NCBI RefSeq assembly: GCF_000282535.1
Contig: NZ_AKJC01000004.1
Location: forward strand, 1-64,000
DNA: 64,000 nt
Direction of reading: 5' to 3'
Source: Pseudomonas sp. GM84
GTDB lineage: Bacteria; Pseudomonadota; Gammaproteobacteria; Pseudomonadales; Pseudomonadaceae
Part shown: positions 52,771 to 61,728 of the stretch, piece by piece
How positions within the stretch are numbered: the stretch's first letter is position 1
Layout of the letters: every line of letters starts with the position of its first letter
Translations under genes and position numbers: made by a program
Notes under the pieces: model-generated
Seen by the model: only the letters and a program-made list of their open reading frames with translations
Database searches by the model: none
Told to the model about the DNA's origin: nothing

Positions 52771-54330
52771 ATGAAACCCTCGATGGCAATCAAGCCTCTG
52801 GTTTTCGCAATTGCTGCGGTCATGGCTGTTGCTGCACAAGCGAATCAGAACGACAGGCGACCCACCCCACCAAAACCGGTGTACACCAACGCCACTGCCG
52901 AAGCTAACGATGCTCAACGCAGCACTGGCAACTCGGTCATTAACGAAGGCACTGTCAACGAAGCCGAAATGAGCACCTCTGGCACTGGCGCCAGTGGCAA
53001 CGTCGGGGTCAACGTGGCGGCCGGTAACGGCAACCAACAAGACAACGCCGCGGCCATTGCCAATACCTCGTCTGACAACTCGGCAATCGACAACAGCTTC
53101 GTCTTCGGCGAATCCGAAGCCACCGCAAGCGTGCGTCAGTTCAGCGACGGAAACACTGTCAAGAACTGGTCGACCCAGAGTTCTGCGGTCATGAGCGGCT
53201 CGGCTGAAGGCGCAAGCGGCAACATTGGTATCAACATTGCTGGCGGTGACCTGAACCAGCAGAAAAATACCATGGCCATTGCCAACAACGCTGCCCCTAT
53301 CGGCAACTCCACTGCCACCGCTTCGGCCAACCAGAACGGACCTGGCCTGACCGTCGAAAACCGTGCCGATCGTACCTACACCATCGACACGCTGACCTTC
53401 ACCACCTCCAAGAGCGGTTCGTCTTCGCGTAGCGGCTCGTTCGATGCCAGCGTCGACAAGAGCTCCAGCTCGAGCTTCAACGTGGCTGGCAACCAAAGCA
53501 GCTCAGCCAGCGGCTCGAAGAGCAGCAGCGCCAGCGGTTCGACCAGCATGACCGCCAGCGGCTCCAACAGCAGCAGCGCAAGTGGCAGCAACAGCAGCAG
53601 TGCCAGCGGCTCGAACAGCAGCAGCGCCAGTGGCAGCAACAGCAGCAGCGCCAGCGGTTCCAACAACTGGGCTGCCAATGGCTCGTCGAGCAGCGACCAC
53701 AGCTCTTCGTCTAGCGCTTCGGTGAACGCTTCGCTCGATGCCAGTGCCAACGGCAGTGCGTCTTCGTCGCAAACCGTCGGCAACTTCACGCGCTCGCGCA
53801 GTGCCGACTTCGATGCAACGCTCAGCGCTTCGCTTGACGCATCGATCGACAAGTCGCACGAGTCGTCCACCGACTCGTCGTTCGACAAGTCCTTGAGCTC
53901 GTCCTTCGACAGAGCCCGTGACTCCTCGTTTGATCGCAGCCGCGAATCTGCGTATGACCGTACCCGTGACTCTTCGTATGACCGCAGCCGTGACTCGTCC
54001 TACGACAAGTCTCGCGATACTTCCTTCGAGAAGGCAAACGAGTCGGCATGGGAAAAAGCGCAGGCTTCGGCCTTCGAGAAATCTGGCGAGAAGGCCTCGG
54101 AGTCTTCGGACAGCATCTCGAAGAGCTTCAGCGAGGCTAGCGAGTACGCGATGGAGAACACCGTCTCGTTCCAAGTGCTGACCCCGACTGGCTGGGCCAA
54201 CCCTGTAACCAACACCGCAACCCTGAGTGGCTCGGTGAATGGCGGCAGCGGCAACCTGGGCGTCAACGTGGCAGCCGGTGTGGGCAACCAGCAGAGCAAC
54301 TCGCTGGCCATCTCCAACACCTCGATGTAA
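52771..54330 (+). CDS. fapC: Fap amyloid major fibre subunit FapC
   Basis: A 519-residue secreted protein. After the signal peptide come amyloid repeat R1 (about 70-100, GVNVAAGNGNQQDNAAAI), short linker, R2 (about 145-172, GINIAGGDLNQQKNTMAI), a very long linker of about 300 residues, and R3 (about 480-512, GVNVAAGVGNQQSNSLAI). The linker has a Ser/Gly/Ala block of SSSASGSN octads (about 235-290) and a charged block of RDSSYDRS octads (about 370-425). Typical FapC proteins are shorter (250-350), so linker expansion accounts for its size. A strong terminator follows. Confidence 0.93.
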   Translation: MKPSMAIKPLVFAIAAVMAVAAQANQNDRRPTPPKPVYTNATAEANDAQRSTGNSVINEGTVNEAEMSTSGTGASGNVGVNVAAGNGNQQDNAAAIANTSSDNSAIDNSFVFGESEATASVRQFSDGNTVKNWSTQSSAVMSGSAEGASGNIGINIAGGDLNQQKNTMAIANNAAPIGNSTATASANQNGPGLTVENRADRTYTIDTLTFTTSKSGSSSRSGSFDASVDKSSSSSFNVAGNQSSSASGSKSSSASGSTSMTASGSNSSSASGSNSSSASGSNSSSASGSNSSSASGSNNWAANGSSSSDHSSSSSASVNASLDASANGSASSSQTVGNFTRSRSADFDATLSASLDASIDKSHESSTDSSFDKSLSSSFDRARDSSFDRSRESAYDRTRDSSYDRSRDSSYDKSRDTSFEKANESAWEKAQASAFEKSGEKASESSDSISKSFSEASEYAMENTVSFQVLTPTGWANPVTNTATLSGSVNGGSGNLGVNVAAGVGNQQSNSLAISNTSM

Positions 54331-54340
54331 CTGCAGCCTT

Positions 54341-54366
54341 GAGGCCCCCTTCGGGGGGCCTCTTTC
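54341..54366 (+). terminator. Terminator between fapC and fapD
   Basis: GAGGCCCCC-TTCG-GGGGGCCTC followed by TTTCT, a nine-pair stem with a UUCG loop. It would let fapABC be made in excess over fapDEF, fitting subunit versus export-machine ratios. Confidence 0.88.
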
Positions 54367-54370
54367 TACC

Positions 54371-54414
54371 AGAAGCGTTCTACTAAAAGCGTTCTACAAA
54401 AGCTTTCTACAAAA
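54371..54414. repeat. Three 14-bp direct repeats before fapD
   Basis: AAGCGTTCTACTAA, AAGCGTTCTACAAA and AAGCTTTCTACAAA follow each other at 14-bp spacing between the fapC terminator and fapD. They may be slippage copies or a binding site. The ribosome binding site GGGGG lies just after them. Confidence 0.6.
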
Positions 54415-54431
54415 ACAGGGGGGCATGGAAC

Positions 54432-55112
54432 ATGCGCATTATCGCCTTGGCATTCCTGCTGTGCATGGCCAGTGTCAGCGAAGCAGCCCAGATGCCGCTG
54501 TCCGTCCTGCCAGGTGGTGCAGTGATCTACAAACCCATCCAGAGCATCCGCGAGCGCAAGTTCGCCGACCTGGTGCAACAAAAAACCGACTTCAGCTGCG
54601 GCGCCGCATCACTGGCGACCATTCTGCGCCAGGCCTATTGGCTGGACGTGGACGAACAACACGTGATCGAGGGCATGCTGGCCAGCGCCGACCATGACCT
54701 GGTACGTACCCAGGGCTTCTCGATGCTCGACATGAAGCGCTACGTGGAAAGCCTGGGCATGCGCGCCCGCGGCTACCGGGTAGCCCCCGACACCCTGCAC
54801 AGCATCCGCATCCCGGTGGTCGTGCTGATGGACATCCGCGGCTACAAGCATTTCGTGGTCATGCAGAAAGTCGACAACGGCTGGGTATACATCGGCGACC
54901 CGGTGCTGGGCCACAAACGCTTCAAGCTCGATGATTTCGTCAAAGGCTGGAACGGCATCATCTTCGCCGTCATCGGCCAAGGGTACGACAAGTCCAATGT
55001 ACTGCTCGACCCGCCTCTGCCACTCAGCGCCAAGAACCGCATCAACAACTTCGCCCCGGTGAAGGATGCCGAGTTGATGGACTTCGGTTTCATTCAAAGC
55101 GACTTCTTCTAA
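54432..55112 (+). CDS. fapD: Fap C39-family peptidase FapD
   Basis: A 226-residue protein with a signal peptide (ending VSEAAQ) and a papain-like C39 domain: KTDFSCGAASLATILRQAY (catalytic Cys about residue 56) and IRGYKHFVVMQKVDNGWVYI with the catalytic His (about 138), then GDPVLG with the Asp. FapD is needed for Fap fibre formation and probably cleaves or processes assembly factors in the periplasm. Confidence 0.92.
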   Translation: MRIIALAFLLCMASVSEAAQMPLSVLPGGAVIYKPIQSIRERKFADLVQQKTDFSCGAASLATILRQAYWLDVDEQHVIEGMLASADHDLVRTQGFSMLDMKRYVESLGMRARGYRVAPDTLHSIRIPVVVLMDIRGYKHFVVMQKVDNGWVYIGDPVLGHKRFKLDDFVKGWNGIIFAVIGQGYDKSNVLLDPPLPLSAKNRINNFAPVKDAELMDFGFIQSDFF

Positions 55113-55144
55113 TGACAAGGGGCAAGAGGCCCCGGGAGCATCCC

Positions 55145-55891
55145 ATGAAGACTTCATGCTGGCTCGCAGTCGTTTGCCTGGCCGCCAGCCTGCCGACCCA
55201 GGCACAGACGTTCAAACCGATCGAACTGAAGGATCAGGAGCTGGCAGAACTGCGCGGCCGCTATGTATTGCCGGGGCGCATCGTCAGTTTTGGCGTGGTC
55301 ATGACCAGCACCTGGCAGAACGCCAACGGTGAGGTGATCGGTGCTACCTCCTCGATGCAGATCCAGCATTCCACCCTGCAACCGCAGTTCTATGTCTCGA
55401 TGATCAATGAAAAAGGCACGGGTAATTCGCAGTCGCAGAGCCCGGGCACCGGTACCGTTACCGGTGGCAGCGGGCTCAATACCACCGAAGGTGTGACCCA
55501 GGTGGTACGTGCCGCCGGTGACTACAACTCGGCTTACAACAACGTCGGTATCACGGTCACCAAGGGCAACGAAGCACCCGCCACGCAAACGCAAGGCCAG
55601 GCCCTGGCGGCGGGCACGACCCTGGTGGGCGCCAATGGCGCAGGTTCTCTGAGTGTTTCCGCCAGCGGCACCGGCGTGCAGCTCGGCATCGTCGCCAACA
55701 ACAACCAGGGCAGCGCACTGCAGCGTCTGGGCCAGGGTGGGCTGATGCAGAACACCACCCTGCTCGGCGCTGGCAACCAGGTGCGTAACCTGACGGAGCT
55801 CAATGTCGTGCTGCGCGACAGCCCTGCAACGGCTGGCCCGATGAACGCCAACCTTGATCAGCTCAAAGGTCTTCGTACCGGCGGATACTGA
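55145..55891 (+). CDS. fapE: Fap accessory protein FapE
   Basis: A 248-residue secreted protein (signal peptide MKTSCWLAVVCLAASLPTQA) with ELRGRYVLPGRIVSFGVVM at the start of the mature part and a Gly/Asn-rich C-terminus (GSLSVSASGTGVQLGIVANN). FapE has been found in fibres as a minor component. ATG at 55145 is set by the signal peptide; the frame is open to 55112 where it overlaps fapD. Confidence 0.9.
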   Translation: MKTSCWLAVVCLAASLPTQAQTFKPIELKDQELAELRGRYVLPGRIVSFGVVMTSTWQNANGEVIGATSSMQIQHSTLQPQFYVSMINEKGTGNSQSQSPGTGTVTGGSGLNTTEGVTQVVRAAGDYNSAYNNVGITVTKGNEAPATQTQGQALAAGTTLVGANGAGSLSVSASGTGVQLGIVANNNQGSALQRLGQGGLMQNTTLLGAGNQVRNLTELNVVLRDSPATAGPMNANLDQLKGLRTGGY

Positions 55892-55939
55892 TCTACGCTC
55901 TGTCTCATCGAACAAGTAGTCAGAAGGGACGGCTAATCC

Positions 55940-57220
55940 ATGCATCGTTTGTTGACGTTGAGAGCTTTCGTTTGTTTGACGACCTTGGCCCCGGCCACTC
56001 TGCTACAAGCGGCAACCGACCCTCAGGTCGAAGCGCTGAAACAAGAATTGATCGCGTTGAAACAACGTTACGAAGCCCAACAGAATGCATTGATGGTGCT
56101 GGAACAACGCCTGCGTCAGGTCGAGGAAGCCCCTGCTACTCCCGCGCCCAAGCGTTTGACCAAGTCACCCGCCGAAGGCGTCAAGGGTGCACAGACCGTG
56201 GCTTCCGGGGCACCAGGCACCACCGGCAGCTCCTACGGCCAATCGCTCAAAGAGGACTCGGAACCGGCGCAAAGCGTTTCCAACCTGTATGACGAAGCCA
56301 GCGGCTTCTTTGGCGGCGGCAAGTTCAGTGTCGAGACCGGTCTGACCTATACCCACTACGACACCCGTGCCCTGACGCTCAACGGGTTTCTGGCGCTCGA
56401 TTCGATTTTCCTGGGCAATATCAACATCGACCGGATCAAGGCCGACAACTGGACGCTGGACTTGACGGCACGCTACAACGTCGACCAGCGCTGGCAGTTC
56501 GACATCAACGTACCGGTTGTCTATCGCGAGTCGACCTACTCCTCCGGCGGCGCAGGCGGTGCAGCCGGGGTGAGTTCCGATGGCTCGGTGAAACGCGACC
56601 CGACCATCGGCGACGTCAACGTCGGCGTGGCCTACAAATTCATCGACGAGTCGGAAAACTGGCCAGACACGGTCGCCACGCTGCGGATCAAGGCGCCTAC
56701 CGGCAAGGACCCCTACGGCATCAAGCTCATCCAGGATAGCGCCAACGACAACCTCGCGATCCCTGAAGACCTGCCAACCGGTAATGGCGTGTGGGCCATC
56801 ACACCCGGTATCTCGCTGGTCAAGACCTTCGACCCGGCCGTGCTCTTCGGCAGCCTGTCGTACACCTACAACATGGAAGATTCGTTCAGTGACATCAGCC
56901 CCACCGTCAACACCAAGGTGCCGGGCGACGTGAAACTCGGCGACTCCTGGCAGATTGGCGGTGGTATCGCGTTCGCCCTGAACGAGAAGATGAGTATGTC
57001 GTTCTCGGTCACCGACCAGTTTGCCAGCAAGAGCAAGATCAAACCCGACGGCGGCGACTGGCAGTCGATCAGCAACAGCGACTACAACTCGGCGAACTTC
57101 AACATCGGCCTGACCTTCGCCGCCACCAACAACCTGACCATCGTGCCGAACCTCGCCATTGGCCTGACGGACGATTCGCCAGACTTCTCCTTCAGCCTGA
57201 AATTCCCGTACTACTTCTGA
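55940..57220 (+). CDS. fapF: Fap outer-membrane export pore FapF
   Basis: A 426-residue protein: signal peptide, a periplasmic coiled coil (about 30-70, [20 protein letters not shown] and [11 protein letters not shown]), a helical plug region and a beta barrel from about 130 to the end, closing with the outer-membrane signature ending in FPYYF. FapF is a trimeric pore that exports FapA-C. Operon end: a terminator follows at 57237. Confidence 0.93.
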   Translation: MHRLLTLRAFVCLTTLAPATLLQAATDPQVEALKQELIALKQRYEAQQNALMVLEQRLRQVEEAPATPAPKRLTKSPAEGVKGAQTVASGAPGTTGSSYGQSLKEDSEPAQSVSNLYDEASGFFGGGKFSVETGLTYTHYDTRALTLNGFLALDSIFLGNINIDRIKADNWTLDLTARYNVDQRWQFDINVPVVYRESTYSSGGAGGAAGVSSDGSVKRDPTIGDVNVGVAYKFIDESENWPDTVATLRIKAPTGKDPYGIKLIQDSANDNLAIPEDLPTGNGVWAITPGISLVKTFDPAVLFGSLSYTYNMEDSFSDISPTVNTKVPGDVKLGDSWQIGGGIAFALNEKMSMSFSVTDQFASKSKIKPDGGDWQSISNSDYNSANFNIGLTFAATNNLTIVPNLAIGLTDDSPDFSFSLKFPYYF

Positions 57221-57236
57221 CCGGGTCCTGCCAATG

Positions 57237-57262
57237 CCAGGCCTGCAGCGAGGCCTGGTTTT
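57237..57262 (+). terminator. Terminator after fapF
   Basis: CCAGGCCT-GCAGCG-AGGCCTGG followed by TTTT: eight perfect pairs and a T run 15 bp after the fapF stop codon. Confidence 0.85.
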
Positions 57263-57358
57263 GGTAACCAACCTTGTAGCCAACCGCTTTCCTGACACCG
57301 GACTGTTATCATCACGCATAGCTATGTGACGTTTTGACGGTAATTAAGGAAAGTTTTC

Positions 57359-59560
57359 GTGAATATCCAGCTCGGCCACTCGCACACTCGGCTCGTCGCC
57401 CTGGCAACCCTGGTGCTGGTGATCCCCTTGGCTGCGCGCACCCTCCTGGGGTGGTCCAATCCGCTCGGCTACTTGTCGGACCTGGCCTTCGGCAGCCTCC
57501 TGTTGCTGTTGCTGCACCGCCGGCCGTGGTGGCTGGCACTGCCTGTGCTGCTGGCCTGGGCGACACTCTGGGTGACGTCGGCAGAGCTGGTGAGCGCTGT
57601 CGGGCGGCTGCCCAACAGTGGCGACCTGGCGTACCTGATCGACCCACAGTTCATGGAAAACACCACCGGCGGCGGCCTCGCCCACCCCTGGTTGCCCTGG
57701 CTGATGGCTGCGGGCCTGCTGGCCTGGTGCGCGATCACCTGGCGAGGTCGGGCGCGTCGCCCTGCCGCGTTGCCGCGCTGGGCCTTGGCCATCCCTGTGA
57801 TGCTGTTCGGCCTGCACTGGGGCAGCCAACAGCTTACGCCTTCCGATGCCGACCAGTGGCGCCAATACAATCTCTCTCACCAGTTACTGTCCGCAGGCGT
57901 CAACGACCTGCAACGACGGGCGCTCACCTGGACTGGCCAGGAGCAGCCCATCACGCCCCTGTCCAGTGCTGGCCTGACCCAGGCCGACCTGCATGGCCAG
58001 AAACTGCTGAGCGCCCCCGGAAGCGCTCGCAATCTGCTGGTGATCACCCTTGAAGGCATCCCTGGCGCCTATGTACGGCCGAACCGTCAGGCCCTGCACA
58101 GCCGCTTCGACGAAGAATTGATGCCCAACCTCAGCCGCTGGGCCGAGCGCGGCATGAACACGCCGGACTACGTGCTGCACACCCACCAGACCATCCGTGG
58201 CCTGTATGCCATGCTCTGCGGCGACTACGACAAACTGGCCAACGGCACGCCCAAAGGGATGGAGCTGCTCACCCAGCAGCAACGTAACCAGGCCTGCCTG
58301 CCGGCCCAGCTGCGTCAGGCAGGCTTCAGCACGCATTACCTGCAGGGCGCCGGCCTGCGCTTCATGGCCAAGGACCGGATCATGCCGCACATCGGCTTCG
58401 ACTCGGTGCACGGCCTGGAATGGTTCAGCAACGAGAACTACCTGGAGTTCCCCTGGGGCAAGGATGACCGGGCATTCTTCGAGGGTGCCCAGGACTACGT
58501 CGGGCAACTGCGCCAACAGGACCGGCCGTGGATGCTGACCCTGCTGACCGTGGGTACCCACCAGCCCTATTCGGCACCGGCCGACTACCTGGCGCGTTAC
58601 GACACCGCCAAGCAGGCCGCGGTGGCCTACCTTGACGACGCGCTAGGGGCGTTTCTCGACAACCTCGAGCGCCAGGGCGTGCTCAAGGACACGCTGGTGG
58701 TGGTGACCTCCGACGAATCCCACGGCATCGACGGGGTGCGCCTGGCCTCCTCCTGGGGCTTCAACCTGATCCTGGCTCCGGAGCAGGCGCAACTGCCGCA
58801 CCTCAAGCAGGGCACCTACGGCCACGTCGACCTGGCTACCTCCCTGCTCGACTACTTTGCCTTGCCGATCCCGGTCGCACTGGCCGGGCGCTCACTGCTA
58901 CGCGATTACGACAGCGGGCGGGAGATGATTTCCTACACCAACGGCATGTTGCGCTACCACGATGGCCAAGGCGTATTCACCGAATGCGACTTCCAGCAAC
59001 GCTGTCGCCGTTACGCAAGCCAAGGCTTCATTGCCGACCAGGCCCGCTACCTCGGCGCGGCCGACGACAACACGGGGCCACAGCTCGGCGCCCTTGCCGG
59101 GGTCCTCGACCAGTCCCTGTTGCAGACACCGCTCAACCTGCGCTACCAGTTCGGTGGCCCGTCGGCCATCCAATTGCAGGCACGCATTCGCGATGACTGG
59201 GCCGACAACCTGATTGGCGCGCAGTATCTGGAAATGCCCGAAGGCTCGCATACCCGGGTGCGGATCAAAGTGCGCGCACTCGATCGACAGCACGTCGCCT
59301 ACATCCAGCTCAAGGCCAAGGAGCTGGAGCAGGACGTACCGCTGGGCCTGCCAGAAGAGATTCGGGTGACGGCCGATGAACCGCTGGAGATGGAATTCGG
59401 CTTCGACAACCCTACCGTGCGCAAGGCGTTTTCCTTCCACTTGCTGGGGTATGGCGGGGGGGAAGTCGAAATCAGCGATTTCAGTGTGATCACGGCGCTG
59501 CCGGGTGAGGAAGAGACGGTCGAGGAGCTCTCGGACGGGCATATCGCGCAGTCGAGCTGA
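57359..59560 (+). CDS. LTA-synthase-like sulfatase-family membrane protein
   Basis: A 733-residue protein. Four or five N-terminal hydrophobic segments (residues about 10-175) precede a large soluble alkaline-phosphatase-fold domain (about 225-560) with VITLEGIPGAYV (metal Glu), THQTIRGLYAMLCGDY (catalytic Thr position), TLLTVGTHQPYS and VTSDESHGIDG (metal site). The family includes phosphoglycerol transferases; a C-terminal domain of about 150 residues follows here. The start is GTG at 57359 with AAGGAAAG ahead. Substrate unknown; it may modify an envelope glycan. Confidence 0.85.
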   Translation: MNIQLGHSHTRLVALATLVLVIPLAARTLLGWSNPLGYLSDLAFGSLLLLLLHRRPWWLALPVLLAWATLWVTSAELVSAVGRLPNSGDLAYLIDPQFMENTTGGGLAHPWLPWLMAAGLLAWCAITWRGRARRPAALPRWALAIPVMLFGLHWGSQQLTPSDADQWRQYNLSHQLLSAGVNDLQRRALTWTGQEQPITPLSSAGLTQADLHGQKLLSAPGSARNLLVITLEGIPGAYVRPNRQALHSRFDEELMPNLSRWAERGMNTPDYVLHTHQTIRGLYAMLCGDYDKLANGTPKGMELLTQQQRNQACLPAQLRQAGFSTHYLQGAGLRFMAKDRIMPHIGFDSVHGLEWFSNENYLEFPWGKDDRAFFEGAQDYVGQLRQQDRPWMLTLLTVGTHQPYSAPADYLARYDTAKQAAVAYLDDALGAFLDNLERQGVLKDTLVVVTSDESHGIDGVRLASSWGFNLILAPEQAQLPHLKQGTYGHVDLATSLLDYFALPIPVALAGRSLLRDYDSGREMISYTNGMLRYHDGQGVFTECDFQQRCRRYASQGFIADQARYLGAADDNTGPQLGALAGVLDQSLLQTPLNLRYQFGGPSAIQLQARIRDDWADNLIGAQYLEMPEGSHTRVRIKVRALDRQHVAYIQLKAKELEQDVPLGLPEEIRVTADEPLEMEFGFDNPTVRKAFSFHLLGYGGGEVEISDFSVITALPGEEETVEELSDGHIAQSS

Positions 59561-59581
59561 ACTTGCGGTGCAGCTGTGGGA

Positions 59582-59609
59582 TGTGGGAGCCGGCAAGCCG
59601 GCTCCCACA
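59582..59609. repeat. Single REP palindrome
   Basis: TGTGGGAGCCGGC-AA-GCCGGCTCCCACA, a perfect 13-bp inverted repeat with a 2-bp centre, of the same REP family as 3971-4045. It lies between two convergent genes. Confidence 0.85.
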
Positions 59610-59687
59610 GGAATCGCGTCAACTTTTGGACATAGAGCAAGACAGTTGCTCCCGCAGGTTTTCTGCAGGTTCCGATGACCTGAGGGG

Positions 59688-61013
59688 TCACCGAATCTGG
59701 TGCTTGTGCAGCAGTCGGTAGAACGTTGGCCGCGATACACCCAGTACCTTCGCGGCAATGCTCAGGTTGTTGCTGTGCCGGTCGAGCACGTCGCACAACG
59801 CCTGACGCTCCGCACGGTGCTTGTAGTCTTCCAGCGTGCCCAGCGGCTGCTCCTCCTGCTGGTGAACATGCAGGCCCAGGTCCTGGGCTTCGATCTGCCG
59901 CCCTTCGGCCAGCACCAGACCCCGTCGCACCCGGTTGGCCAGTTCTCGCACATTGCCCGGCCAATTGTGCCGCCCCATGGCAGCCAAGGCATGATCGCTG
60001 AAGGAACGCGGTCGACGGCCTGTCTCCAGGCTGTAGAAGTGTGAAAAGTGGTTGGCCAGCATCGACAAGTCGCCATGTCGGTCACGCAATGGCGCAGTCA
60101 CGACCTGCAAGACGTTGAGACGGTAATACAGGTCTTCCCGGAAACGCCCTTGCTCGATGGCCTTTTCCAGGTCCACGTGGGTAGCGGCCAGCACCCGCAC
60201 ATCGACCGGTATCGGCTGGCTGCCACCGACCCGCTCGATATGCTTTTCCTGCAAGAAGCGCAGCAGGTTCGCCTGCAGTTCCAGTGGCAGGTCGCCAATT
60301 TCGTCGAGGAACAGCGTGCCACCGTGGGCCGCCTCGATCCGCCCTACCTTGCGCTGATGCGCGCCGGTGAACGCGCCCTTCTCGTGCCCGAACAACTCGG
60401 ACTGGATCAGATGTTCGGGGATCGCCCCGCAGTTGATGGGAATAAACGGCATTTCGCAGCGCTGCGACTGGCGATGCAATGTACGTGCTACCAACTCCTT
60501 GCCCGTCCCGCTCTCGCCCCGGATCAATACCGGTGATTCGGTGGGCGCCAGCTTGCCCAGCAGCTTTCGCAGCTCAAGGATAGGCCGGCTGTCACCCAGC
60601 AGTTCGTGCTCCAGGCCATCGACCGGTACCGCGCCCTTGCCACGCAGGCGTGCCATGCCGAACGCACGCCCCAAGGTGACGAGCACGCGGGAAACGTCGA
60701 ATGGCAAGGTGTGAAAGTCGAAGAACCACTCACAGACGAAGTCACCGACGTTCTGCATACGCAGTTGCTCGGCGTTGAGCACCGCGATCCATTCGGTATT
60801 GCTGCGTTTGATCATGTCCTTGACCGCATCCGGGTGGCGCAGGTGCGATTCCTGCAGGCGCAACAGGCCAAGGTCGCAGCGGTGCTCCAGCGCCAGGTCC
60901 AGGCTACAGCTGTGAACAGCCCAGCCAGCACTCTCAAGACCTGGCAGCAAGCGGTGACAATCATCGCACGGGTCGACGATGAGCAAACGACGCAGGGCGG
61001 CGGTAGCGTGCAT
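59688..61013 (-). CDS. Sigma-54-dependent regulator with VpsR-type receiver-like domain
   Basis: A 441-residue activator. Residues 1-120 form a VpsR-like N-terminal domain without the normal phospho-acceptor pattern. The AAA+ domain has Walker A GESGTGKELVAR (about 166), GAFTGA (213-218, sigma-54 contact intact) and TLFLDEIGDLPLELQ (about 233). The C-terminal HTH is Fis-like (NLSIAAKVLGVSRPTFYRLL). VpsR-type proteins sense c-di-GMP and control matrix genes. The nearby fap operon with a sigma-54-like promoter is a natural target, which I infer from position only. Confidence 0.9.
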   Translation of the reverse strand: MHATAALRRLLIVDPCDDCHRLLPGLESAGWAVHSCSLDLALEHRCDLGLLRLQESHLRHPDAVKDMIKRSNTEWIAVLNAEQLRMQNVGDFVCEWFFDFHTLPFDVSRVLVTLGRAFGMARLRGKGAVPVDGLEHELLGDSRPILELRKLLGKLAPTESPVLIRGESGTGKELVARTLHRQSQRCEMPFIPINCGAIPEHLIQSELFGHEKGAFTGAHQRKVGRIEAAHGGTLFLDEIGDLPLELQANLLRFLQEKHIERVGGSQPIPVDVRVLAATHVDLEKAIEQGRFREDLYYRLNVLQVVTAPLRDRHGDLSMLANHFSHFYSLETGRRPRSFSDHALAAMGRHNWPGNVRELANRVRRGLVLAEGRQIEAQDLGLHVHQQEEQPLGTLEDYKHRAERQALCDVLDRHSNNLSIAAKVLGVSRPTFYRLLHKHQIR

Positions 61014-61151
61014 GACCGTTCCTTGGCGCCAATTTGTGGTTTTTTACGTGAAAACAGTAAGTTGCGGCGCCGTTTTAACAGTAGCAACGAACTTGACGGT
61101 GCCCACTACCGTCTGTCTGCCCGATTCTGCGCTGGCCAGGCCATGTGGGAA

Positions 61152-61214
61152 TTTTTCAAATTTATTGACGTCACAGGCGGCGCAGGTCAATAAAAACAGT
61201 TCAAATTTGAAAAA
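61152..61214. promoter_or_regulatory. Nested inverted repeat upstream of the sigma-54 activator gene
   Basis: TTTATTGAC (61161-61169) with GTCAATAAA (61186-61194), flanked by TTTTTCAAA (61152) and TTTGAAAAA (61206). GTCAAT...ATTGAC recalls FleQ boxes, though with a 16-bp centre. It lies 139 bp ahead of the activator start and 143 ahead of the gene at 61357, so it could control either. Confidence 0.5.
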
Positions 61215-61356
61215 AAGTATCAAGACTGTGTGACTCCCCGACCAACTTGGAGCATCAGTACGAATAACCCCGCACTGCAGATCGCGATAAGCTGAAGCGA
61301 CATGGCAGTAACGCGGACCTACATTACGCTGTTTGGGACCATAGAGAGACCGAACC

Positions 61357-61623
61357 ATGAATGCCCCGCTCCGTGTCAACGAAGCCCTGCTGATTGCCGA
61401 CCACGCCTTCGAACCTTTCCAGTGCGTAGCCTGGGATGCACCCAACGGTACTGGTGAGCTGAGCCTGGCCGTGATCGACCGGACCAGCACCCGTATCGGG
61501 AGCAAGCAAGTGTCTTCGCGTATCTATTCCGACCCGGCACAATGGGCCTGCCTGATCGAGGAAGTGCGCGCCGAGTTGTCCCAGAAGGGTTATGACCTGC
61601 AGCCCTGGTCGATGCCGAAGTAA
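61357..61623 (+). CDS. Conserved small protein, 88 aa, unknown
   Basis: Soluble, no signal peptide (MNAPLRVNEALLIADHAFEP). The second half has LSLAVIDRTSTRIGSKQVSS and ends QPWSMPK. I recognise it only as a small Pseudomonas-type hypothetical. The coding pattern is consistent with core genes and an inverted repeat ends the transcript at 61641. Confidence 0.7.
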   Translation: MNAPLRVNEALLIADHAFEPFQCVAWDAPNGTGELSLAVIDRTSTRIGSKQVSSRIYSDPAQWACLIEEVRAELSQKGYDLQPWSMPK

Positions 61624-61640
61624 TATCACCGCTTGACCAG

Positions 61641-61665
61641 CAAGTGCGTGCCTGTCACGCACTTG
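61641..61665. terminator. Inverted repeat after the 88-aa gene
   Basis: CAAGTGCGTG-CCTGT-CACGCACTTG, ten perfect pairs, followed by TGCAACTTTT. Probably a terminator serving the two convergent genes. Confidence 0.75.
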
Positions 61666-61728
61666 TGCAACTTTTGAATTCGCCTGAAAGCAACTTTTCA
61701 ATAGCGACATAATGTCGCGCCAGTTGCC

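Noticed and set aside
53488-53680. Regular 24-bp repeats that could be taken for a CRISPR array
   Set aside because: In-frame Ser/Gly/Ala octads of FapC, without distinct spacers or cas genes.
53376-54174. Long antisense frames in fapC, rich in Leu or Arg
   Set aside because: Produced by the Ser/Asp repeat codons of fapC read backwards.
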